Source: Xanthostigma xanthostigma (lineage: Eukaryota > Arthropoda > Insecta > Raphidioptera > Raphidiidae). Taken from it: DNA of 64,000 nucleotides. The notes under the pieces were generated by a model, which was not told where the DNA came from, made no database searches, and saw only the letters and a program-made list of their open reading frames with translations. The number at the start of each line of letters is the position of its first letter. The stretch's first letter is position 1. The DNA lies in the NCBI GenBank assembly GCA_963575645.1, contig OY754468.1, positions 124,001 to 188,000 on the forward strand. Direction: 5' to 3'. Positions 57,495-64,000 of this stretch are shown piece by piece. Position numbers and translations under genes: made by a program.

Positions 57495-58557
57495 TGTAAC
57501 GATATTAATTTAATAATATTAATATCACGGTAAAATCTAGTTTGCTTTATATTCGTGTACAGTAATAGGTACACGAAATTGTGTTCAGACGCGTTTATGA
57601 TTAAGCAGAGACCGGTATTAAGTACGTATTAGCGCCGCGTCTAATTGAACTTATATTTTTGTAATTAATATTATGCTGTCCGCCAATAGATGGCTACTCA
57701 TTAATTTCCTTTTTAATTAATATTTTTATTAAAAATGATTAGCGGTCGTACCTACTGCGGTTCGACCTTTATTGGTGTCAAGCAACAGTGCGCATAAAAA
57801 TTTGTCTTTCAGTGACCACCCTGTTGGCTCAGTGGCTTGCTAGTTTACGATCGTGTTCCGTCTATTCTAGTATGGCCTATCTAGTCTAACGGGGAAAGCT
57901 TTGAATAGCCCTTTAAGTGCTGGTTTACGATCGTGTTCCGTCTATTCCAGCATTTTGTGGATTCATTCTCAGCTCGCTTGCCGAAGATCTGGAAACTATT
58001 GAAGTACGATCGTGTTGTCGTCTGCTCCGATAAGTTTCCCGGTGTCTTCTAATAGCACACTGCTTGACCATCGCGAGGGTTCTGGTTCATGATCGGGATT
58101 TCGTCTGTTCCAGACCTTAGCGTAAATCGACCCACGACCGCAACGACCGTATTAAATTCAATGACCGTGCCGAGGATATGAATAATGACCTAATAAAAAA
58201 ACACAACGTAGGAATGACCTAGAGATTCGAGTTAAATATAATTAGAGTCCCGCCCGAGTTTAGGATCCTTCAGACCGCTAGACTCATTAACTTTATTATT
58301 ATGTGAAATTGAATGTGACCGTACAAATAATATCGTTATTTGCACTGATGGGAGTATTTAATTAAAAGTACTCTGTTGACCGATGAAAGTAAATTAGCCA
58401 TTTGAACCTATTGTTTATTTCCATTATATATTTTGTGTATTGTTATAATTTGTCATTTGAGTTTTATATATTAAATTATACGTGTTAAAACTTTAACGCT
58501 CGAACCTGTTTATTTAAAAACCCAACCAACCCCCACAAGAAAAATAATAACGTAACA
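57495..58557 (+). repeat. 5' long terminal repeat
   Basis: Begins TGTAACG and ends CGTAACA (TG...CA), 1063 bp. The start is defined by the point where the two copies become identical (57495 and 62945), the end by the CA before the primer binding site. It holds four copies at about 80-bp spacing of a sequence like TTTACGATCGTGTTCCGTCT. AT-rich TATATATT- and TATATATTAAA-type sequences near 58432-58475 could serve as promoter or polyadenylation elements, but R and U5 cannot be placed from sequence alone. Confidence 0.93.
57844..58113 (+). promoter_or_regulatory. Four ~80-bp-spaced LTR repeats (ACGATCGTGTTCCGTCT)
   Basis: Copies start at 57844, 57924, 58003 and 58086. The first two are nearly identical; the later two are degenerate (GTACGATCGTGTTGTCGTCT; TTCATGATCGGGATTTCGTC). 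The same array is in the 3' LTR at +5450. Regular spacing in an LTR suggests transcription-factor or packaging-related sites; the factor is unknown. Confidence 0.6.
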
Positions 58558-58559
58558 AC

Positions 58560-58577
58560 TGGTACCAGTGACCAGGA
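58560..58577 (+). promoter_or_regulatory. Primer binding site
   Basis: TGGTACCAGTGACCAGGA starts 2 nt after the LTR end, with the TGG complementary to a tRNA CCA end. The first nine bases resemble tRNA-Leu type sites; the exact tRNA was not identified. Confidence 0.7.
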
Positions 58578-58642
58578 TTCTTATAAAACAAAGATCCGAT
58601 TGACCTATTGTTATAACAATACCGACCGTACACTGGTTCAAA

Positions 58643-59683
58643 ATGGACGTTGACAGACTTGTTATCCGACCTGACCTTCCTAGACAATCCACCCTTCAAG
58701 AAGAAGAGCAGATTGATGAACTCACACAGGCAACGTCAACACCGCCTGAGCCAATCCGACCCGACCCAAATGTTGAACAAAATATTGACATTGCTGACCG
58801 ACCTAATGATTTTTCAGCACGCTTGCGTGCATTGAACTTAGACCTAACGCCCACTGTCCGTTCCTATAAAGCTATTTCCGTGTACAAATGGGGAATAAAG
58901 TTTACCGGGGACGATCGAAATAGTTTGGAGACGTTTTTGGAGGATGTAGAAGACCGACGCCGTGACAACAGTATAACAACAACCGACTTGTTGCACTCAG
59001 CTTCCGGACTGTTTGGAGGCTCAGCTTTACAAGTCTACCGCTATGCTCGAGATAAGTTACGCACATGGGATGAGCTAGTGCAAACGTTACGCAAATCTTT
59101 TAGAGATCCAGACTATGACCATTTATTAAAAATAGAAATTAATAAACGAAAACAGGGACCTACTGAACCATTTTCTGTTTATGTCGCAAAAATGTTTAGT
59201 CTGTACAAACGTATGGAGCGTCCACCTGCATATAGTGAACAAATGCAGACAATTGAACTTAATTGTCTTCCCGATTATCAGGAACAAATAAGCTTGAACG
59301 AACCCCGAACCATTGACGAACTTGAAAACTTAGTTTCTCGACTTGAACGAGGACGACTGAGAGCACGCCGTCAATCGTGCCCCCCGAACCAACTGTTGGA
59401 ACCCGATTTATCAAAAGTATCCAACATGACCGGAACACAAAATGATAATATACGGGTGATCCAAAAGTCACGAACTAGTCCTGTTTATGAAGTAAACACT
59501 GCGAACAATAAACCGGCATTCCGCTACAAGTGTTGGAACTGTCGCAAACAAGGACATGCATACAGAAACTGCCCTAACCCGCCGAATCACCAATTCTGCA
59601 ATACGTGTGGAATGAACGGAACTACGACGACAAATTGTCCTCGCTGTCGACAGACACAGGGAAACGACCGACAGGCACGTTAA
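58643..59683 (+). CDS. gag: Gag (capsid-like protein with zinc knuckle)
   Basis: 346 residues from the first ATG, 85 bp after the LTR, with no earlier ATG in frame. The N-terminal 70 residues are acidic and Pro-rich. Residues about 80-235 form a retrotransposon capsid-like domain: YKWGIKFTGDDRNSLETFLE, then SASGLFGGSALQVYRYA, then WDELVQTLRKSFRDPDYD, and RKQGPTEPFSVYVAKM. A basic stretch follows, then a canonical CCHC knuckle (C297-x2-C300-x4-H305-x4-C310). A second knuckle has Thr327 in place of His (C319, C322, C332). The protein would form particles and bind element RNA. Its last 26 codons overlap the pol frame and carry the frameshift site. Sure of class; lineage within Ty3/gypsy not assigned. 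Confidence 0.93.
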   Translation: MDVDRLVIRPDLPRQSTLQEEEQIDELTQATSTPPEPIRPDPNVEQNIDIADRPNDFSARLRALNLDLTPTVRSYKAISVYKWGIKFTGDDRNSLETFLEDVEDRRRDNSITTTDLLHSASGLFGGSALQVYRYARDKLRTWDELVQTLRKSFRDPDYDHLLKIEINKRKQGPTEPFSVYVAKMFSLYKRMERPPAYSEQMQTIELNCLPDYQEQISLNEPRTIDELENLVSRLERGRLRARRQSCPPNQLLEPDLSKVSNMTGTQNDNIRVIQKSRTSPVYEVNTANNKPAFRYKCWNCRKQGHAYRNCPNPPNHQFCNTCGMNGTTTTNCPRCRQTQGNDRQAR

Positions 59684-61479
59684 CAGGTCGTAAACGTCGC
59701 CTGTATTCCTCTAGACCGACCTTAAAACAATCTGCACCGACCGCTGAACAGAACGTGATTTCAAAAATGCCAGGAGATGCCCGACCGTATTTATTTGTGA
59801 CCATTGGAGGAAGAGAGTTACCCGGATTATTAGATTCAGGAGCTAGCCGAACGATGACCGGACCGAGAGGAAGATTGCTACTCGCTGAACGGGGATACCG
59901 CCCTCGACCTTCAATAAACAAAAAAATTCAGACCGCTGATGGAACCACGTATTCTGTTGAAGAAGAAATGAGTGTGTTAATGACCGTATCTGACCGAACA
60001 CGCCGTATTACTGTCCTATTAGTGCCCGAATTACCGCAAGATCTAATTCTCGGCATTGATTTTTGGACCACTATGCAGATAGTGCCCGATATGAGTAGAG
60101 GAACTTGGACATTTTCTCCGAACACTGACCATGTAACGACCATAACGACCATCACGCCCAAAGAAAAGTTGAGGAACAAAAGGTACAGAAAAAGAAAAGA
60201 CAACGCTAGAAATGATGCATTGTGTGAACCTCTGAACGATACTGTACCGATTGATGTTATCACTTTTCCGGAACAATTACATGACCGCTGGTATAATAAA
60301 ATGACCGAAAATATTGAAGCCAACCCTGATGATTATCCACGATGGAAAATTCAAGATAACAAGATTTACAAAAAAATCACCGACCGACACCACTTTCCAA
60401 ATCCTGCGTATGAATGGAAATTAGTGGTGCCCAATAAATTACGACCCGAAATACTCAAACAGTTTCACGATGAACCGACCGCCGGACACTTAGGTGTCGC
60501 CAAAACATACGACCGAATAAAACGAAGTTATTATTGGCCGAAAATGATCGTTGACGTAGCACGATACGTGCATGACTGCAGTGTATGTCAACAAACAAAA
60601 CCTGATAATAAAGCGCCCCAAGGATTAATGGGACAAGACCGGACCGCAGATGTGCCCTGGAGAACGATCAGTGCTGACCTGATGGGCCCTTTTCCTCGAT
60701 CGAAAAGGGGTCGTAGATACCTACTGGTTGTTCAGGACACGCATACAAAATTTGTCTTGTTATTCCCGCTTCGGGCCGCCACGTCAAAATTAGTCGCTCA
60801 ACACTTGAACGACTCAGTTTTTATGATATATGGTGTTCCCGAGTTTCTAATCTCTGATAATGGAGCCGAATTTACCGGGAAAAATGTACGCGAATTATTA
60901 GCAAAATTTGGGGTAAAGGCGTTATTAAATGCCCGTCGACATTCGCAAGCGAATCCTACCGAGCGCACGAACTTGACTATAAACAATATGCTACGCGCAT
61001 ATGTGACCGACAAACACAACGAGTGGGACGCTAACATAGCCGAGCTTGGCTTTGCGTTGCGAACTGCGCGAAGCGATGTCACCAACTACACCCCTGCTTA
61101 TCTGAATTATGGGCGCGAACTAAAAATTCACGCCAGTGAATATCAAAACGTCGCTCCCGATACAACAAACGACCACGTCTCGGAACTGATACATCTTTTC
61201 ACTGAAGTAAAAGATCGCTTGCAAAAGGCTCATCAAGACAGCGCCGTCCGATATAATTTGCGCCGCCGGACAAATGAGTACAATATAGGAGACCGAGTTC
61301 TGAAAAGGAAATACGCACTATCCAATGCTACGCAGGGATATGCCGCCAAATTAGCTCCCCGGTACGAGGGCCCGTTTTCCATCAAGAGGAAAATTTCGCC
61401 GATAATTTATGAGCTAGCAAAAATGGACGGTAAAAGCATTGGAATATGGCATATTAGTGATTTAAAAACGTTTAACTAA
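59605..61479 (+). CDS. pol: Protease-integrase polyprotein without reverse transcriptase
   Basis: 624 codons open in the -1 frame relative to gag. The frame opens inside gag without an ATG, so it is probably made by frameshifting at 59659-59665. Aspartic protease: LLDSGAS (Asp77) and LILGIDFW (147-154). A linker of about 100 residues follows, including a Lys/Arg-rich patch and PDDYPRWKIQDNKIYKK, the segment that normally follows RNase H. Integrase: zinc finger H288-x6-H295-x29-C325-x2-C328, catalytic Asp358, Asp418 and Glu453 (34 residues between the last two), and a GPY/F module near 575-610. No RT (YxDD) or RNase H sequence exists here or elsewhere in the element. There are no stops or frameshifts, so this is an open fused frame rather than decay. 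Confidence 0.9.
   Translation: MWNERNYDDKLSSLSTDTGKRPTGTLTGRKRRLYSSRPTLKQSAPTAEQNVISKMPGDARPYLFVTIGGRELPGLLDSGASRTMTGPRGRLLLAERGYRPRPSINKKIQTADGTTYSVEEEMSVLMTVSDRTRRITVLLVPELPQDLILGIDFWTTMQIVPDMSRGTWTFSPNTDHVTTITTITPKEKLRNKRYRKRKDNARNDALCEPLNDTVPIDVITFPEQLHDRWYNKMTENIEANPDDYPRWKIQDNKIYKKITDRHHFPNPAYEWKLVVPNKLRPEILKQFHDEPTAGHLGVAKTYDRIKRSYYWPKMIVDVARYVHDCSVCQQTKPDNKAPQGLMGQDRTADVPWRTISADLMGPFPRSKRGRRYLLVVQDTHTKFVLLFPLRAATSKLVAQHLNDSVFMIYGVPEFLISDNGAEFTGKNVRELLAKFGVKALLNARRHSQANPTERTNLTINNMLRAYVTDKHNEWDANIAELGFALRTARSDVTNYTPAYLNYGRELKIHASEYQNVAPDTTNDHVSELIHLFTEVKDRLQKAHQDSAVRYNLRRRTNEYNIGDRVLKRKYALSNATQGYAAKLAPRYEGPFSIKRKISPIIYELAKMDGKSIGIWHISDLKTFN
59659..59704 (+). promoter_or_regulatory. Programmed -1 frameshift signal in the gag-pol overlap
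   Basis: The heptamer GGGAAAC (59659-59665) lies in the gag frame as G GGA AAC, the X XXY YYZ form. After a 5-nt spacer, ACAGGC (59671-59676) pairs with GCCTGT (59699-59704), and ACGT/ACGT extends the stem with one bulge. CGACC (59665-59669) can also pair with GGTCG (59686-59690), which would give an H-type pseudoknot. The same heptamer is used at retroviral gag-pro sites such as that of SRV-1. Confidence 0.8.
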
Positions 61480-61500
61480 TTAAACGAATAACTAAAATGA

Positions 61501-61590
61501 ATTACGCAATTGCGTAATCTAAGATCAAAATTATTTATGTAACATCGACTATAAAAAGACCGGCGATAACAGCAGTCTCATTCAGTTGAA
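61501..61590 (+). promoter_or_regulatory. Candidate internal promoter for ORF3
   Basis: Between the pol stop and ORF3 lie a perfect 18-bp palindrome ATTACGCAATTGCGTAAT (61501-61518; overlapping C/EBP-like TTGCGTAA half-sites), a TATA box TATAAAAAG (61550-61558), and two overlapping arthropod initiator matches TCATTC and TCAGTT (61578-61587). The A of the first initiator is 30 bp from the TATA start. The leader to the ORF3 ATG would be only 8-12 nt. Confidence 0.55.
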
Positions 61591-61591
61591 A

Positions 61592-62131
61592 ATGGACTTC
61601 TTGGACATCGACGACGTACCGACCTTCGAAGATGAACAGCGCACACCCAATACGCCGCCGACACTATCGCCGTGCCCTTCTATCAACTCCTTCAACAAAC
61701 CACCGCAGGAACGCTTCCCCGAAACGCCGCCAACGCGAGGAATAGAGGATCGTTCACCACTGGAACTGCTACCGTGGAGGTTGATCCAATTGACCCTCTC
61801 ACCCCCTAAGAGGCGTCGACGTGTGATCCCGCCGCCGGTTCCAGAGGCTTTACTGAGGCCACCGGCGACTATAACGCCAGCCGCCAAATCGACACCACCA
61901 CCACCAATAAAACCTCCAGCACCTTTAAAACCAGCTATAACGCCAGTGTCAACGCCACCGACGTCGCGACCGTATGTGCCGCCGCTGCCCACCTGGACTC
62001 CAGCCTTGAGAAGACGATGTAGGAGGAAGACCGTACTGCCCGATGGACGCGTGATTCGTTTCACGAAGGCCGCCAACGGACAAATCCGTATGGGACGCGT
62101 TGTCCCCAGTGTGTGTAAAGTAGTGGACTAA
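61592..62131 (+). CDS. ORF3, proline-rich basic protein of unknown function
   Basis: 179 residues from the ATG at 61592 (an upstream in-frame TTG is not needed). I do not recognise a family. The N terminus is acidic (MDFLDIDDVPTFEDE). The middle is strongly Pro/Thr-rich with repeated TPP, PPP and PPAP segments. There are two basic clusters (SPPKRRRRV and LRRRCRRK) that could be nuclear-localisation or RNA-binding signals, and a compact C-terminal part, LPDGRVIRFTKAANGQIRMG. There is no signal peptide or membrane segment, so it does not look like an envelope although it sits in the env position. It follows pol by 112 bp and seems to have its own promoter. Strong codon regularity and lack of stops favour a real gene. 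Confidence 0.75.
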   Translation: MDFLDIDDVPTFEDEQRTPNTPPTLSPCPSINSFNKPPQERFPETPPTRGIEDRSPLELLPWRLIQLTLSPPKRRRRVIPPPVPEALLRPPATITPAAKSTPPPPIKPPAPLKPAITPVSTPPTSRPYVPPLPTWTPALRRRCRRKTVLPDGRVIRFTKAANGQIRMGRVVPSVCKVVD

Positions 62132-62309
62132 GGTTTTGTGCTGAGTAAGCTAAAGTGTTTGGTATGTGAACTTTTGTTTTTTTTTTTGATAAATAGTGAT
62201 TATTTCCTAATGCAATATTAACATTTAGAACATTGACCGCATTTTGAAATATCACGATACCTTTTTTTGTTGTAGATTATTGAAATGTTGAATTTCAACT
62301 ATGTTTGAT

Positions 62310-62600
62310 ATATTTTAATACAATATTCATATTAATGATTTTTGACCGTATTAAATAAATCACGACATAGTATTAATTTTTTTTAACTTTGCCCGTGTTG
62401 GATATATTCTAATACAATATTCATATTAATGATTTTTGACCGTATTAAATATATCATAGCACAATATTCATGTTAATGATTTTTGACCGTATTAAATATA
62501 TCATATTACACAATATTCAGTTTAATGATTTTTGACCGTGTTTATGATATTAGAATACAATATTGACCTTTTTGAAATTTGACTGTATTGATGAATACAG
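62310..62600 (+). repeat. ~47-bp tandem repeats in the 3' non-coding region of the LTR element
   Basis: CAATATTCATATTAATGATT followed by TTTGACCGTATTAAAT begins at 62321, 62415, 62462 and 62511. A degenerate unit lies between the first two and a partial one after the last. All contain TTTGACCGT. Confidence 0.8.
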
Positions 62601-62932
62601 AAGTTTTGAACTTTCATTATTTTGCCCGTATTTGAAAATTATTAATGCAGACCTTTTGTAACTATTAATAATTTGGACCATATTTAGAGATAAGATAAAT
62701 GTTTGAACGTTGATAGTAGTATTAAGGACATTGAACTGTGATTATTTACGTTTATTTGAAACGTTGAAGTGAAATATTTTGTTTTGTATTTTTGATATTT
62801 AGTCATATGAACGATAGTGAATAATATTGAAAATTGATCAAATGATTGCCCTAAGTACAATTTTTGTTTTACATTTAAGTTTATGACCATTGGTGCACAT
62901 AACTATGACCTTATAATCGCGTATTTTTACAC

Positions 62933-62944
62933 GGGCCGGAGGAG
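62933..62944 (+). promoter_or_regulatory. Polypurine-like tract before the 3' LTR
   Basis: GGGCCGGAGGAG directly precedes the 3' LTR. It is the likely plus-strand primer site, although two C bases interrupt the purine run. Confidence 0.65.
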
Positions 62945-64000
62945 TGTAACGATATTAATTTAATAATATTAATATCACGGTAAAATCTAGTTTGCTTTAT
63001 ATTCGTGTACAGTAATAGGTACACGAAATTGTGTTCAGACGCGTTTATGATTAAGCAGAGACCGGTATTAAGTACGTATTAGCGCCGCGTCTAATTGAAC
63101 TTATATTTTTGTAATTAATATTATGCTGTCCGCCAATAGATGGCTACTCATTAATTTCCTTTTTAATTAATATTTTTATTAAAAATGATTAGCGGTCGTA
63201 CCTACTGCGGTTCGACCTTTATTGGTGTCAAGCAACAGTGCGCATAAAAATTTGTCTTTCAGTGACCACCCTGTTGGCTCAGTGGCTTGCTAGTTTACGA
63301 TCGTGTTCCGTCTATTCTAGTATGGCCTATCTAGTCTAACGGGGAAAGCTTTGAATAGCCCTTTAAGTGCTGGTTTACGATCGTGTTCCGTCTATTCCAG
63401 CATTTTGTGGATTCATTCTCAGCTCGCTTGCCGAAGATCTGGAAACTATTGAAGTACGATCGTGTTGTCGTCTGCTCCGATAAGTTTCCCGGTGTCTTCT
63501 AATAGCACACTGCTTGACCATCGCGAGGGTTCTGGTTCATGATCGGGATTTCGTCTGTTCCAGACCTTAGCGTAAATCGACCCACGACCGCAACGACCGT
63601 ATTAAATTCAATGACCGTGCCGAGGATATGAATAATGACCTAATAAAAAAACACAACGTAGGAATGACCTAGAGATTCGAGTTAAATATAATTAGAGTCC
63701 CGCCCGAGTTTAGGATCCTTCAGACCGCTAGACTCATTAACTTTATTATTATGTGAAATTGAATGTGACCGTACAAATAATATCGTTATTTGCACTGATG
63801 GGAGTATTTAATTAAAAGTACTCTGTTGACCGATGAAAGTAAATTAGCCATTTGAACCTATTGTTTATTTCCATTATATATTTTGTGTATTGTTATAATT
63901 TGTCATTTGAGTTTTATATATTAAATTATACGTGTTAAAACTTTAACGCTCGAACCTGTTTATTTAAAAACCCAACCAACCCCCACAAGAAAAATAATAA
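62945..64000 (+). repeat. 3' long terminal repeat (last ~7 bp outside window)
   Basis: Identical base for base to 57495-58550 in a line-by-line comparison. The expected end is 64007, so the right target duplication is not visible. Confidence 0.93.

Larger units (their letters stand above)
57495..64000 (+). mobile_element. Recent Ty3/gypsy-type LTR element lacking reverse transcriptase (right end cut by window)
   Basis: About 6.5 kb. Order: 5' LTR, primer binding site, gag, overlapping -1 frame with protease and integrase, ORF3, repeat-rich 3' leader, polypurine-like tract, 3' LTR. The two LTRs are identical over every comparable base, so the copy is very young and its frames are open without decay. 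RT and RNase H, which lie between protease and integrase in Ty3/gypsy elements, are absent; about 100 codons join the two domains. The integrase ends in a GPY/F module without a chromodomain. Reverse transcription must have been supplied in trans. Confidence 0.93.

Noticed and set aside
57824..58100. Possible pol III promoter in the LTR (TGGCTCAGTGG with a later GGTTCATGATC)
   Set aside because: The first part resembles an A box, but the second departs from the B-box consensus and the spacing is far too long.
60300..60420. Hidden RT or RNase H remnant between protease and integrase
   Set aside because: I read the frame for YxDD-, LPFGL- or RNase H-type motifs and found none. The segment instead matches the linker that precedes the integrase zinc finger.
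59622..61085. Minus-strand frames of 70-131 codons opposite pol
   Set aside because: They mirror the regular codon composition of the sense frame and carry no domain; the sense strand has unmistakable protease and integrase motifs.
61586..62076. Minus-strand Gly-rich 164-codon frame opposite ORF3
   Set aside because: It is the shadow of the Pro-rich sense frame (CCN read as GGN); no promoter or ATG context supports it.

Overview
The window looks like nuclear DNA of an insect, most likely a moth or butterfly. It is AT-rich and gene-poor, and it is full of Helitrons, Penelope-like and jockey/CR1-like non-LTR fragments, hAT, Tc1/mariner and foldback MITEs. It also carries dispersed repeats that I associate with Lepidoptera: the AACCGACTT...GGAGGAGGTTC repeat near 4.7 kb, and the CGGTCAAGTG...GGTACGGAACCCTAAAAA repeat at 54-57 kb. 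The host order is inferred from repeat style and was not tested. I find no convincing host protein-coding gene. A few GC-rich patches (4.2-4.6, 14.4-15.2, 16.57-16.72, 27.5-27.7 and 30.4-30.9 kb) could be non-coding exons or promoters, but nothing proves it.

The interval 1-57.5 kb is a nest of transposons. One non-autonomous family, with a shared 12-bp core ACGTGATAACGT near both ends, occurs 15 times (about 8 kb in total). It comes in three internal types: a, b and c. Type b carries sequence also found in the 54-57 kb repeat. Its left arm contains a 9-bp AACGTT minisatellite whose length differs between copies. Other elements are a complete Helitron (3121-3834), the 3' end of a second (1-191), a hAT MITE with a perfect 8-bp target duplication (33086-33784), a decayed pogo-like element (34510-35660), a TA-flanked MITE (50880-51304) and several long inverted repeats. 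There are two Penelope-like remnants with hammerhead-ribozyme-like cores (29913-30127 and 46020-47007) and two non-LTR fragments, one of which is inserted inside a copy of the 15-member family.

The only intact coding unit is a Ty3/gypsy-type LTR element from 57495 to beyond the window end. Its LTRs are identical over all 1056 comparable bases, so it inserted very recently. It encodes gag (CA-like domain and zinc knuckle), then an overlapping -1 frame with protease and integrase, then a separate 179-aa proline-rich ORF3. Reverse transcriptase and RNase H are completely absent: protease runs through a short linker straight into the integrase zinc finger in one open frame. A canonical -1 slippery heptamer followed by a stem-loop/pseudoknot sits in the gag-pol overlap. 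ORF3 is preceded by a perfect 18-bp palindrome, a TATA box and two initiator matches, as if it had its own promoter. The simplest reading is a recently mobile gag-PR-IN element that takes RT from another element in trans, and this is the main discovery candidate here.
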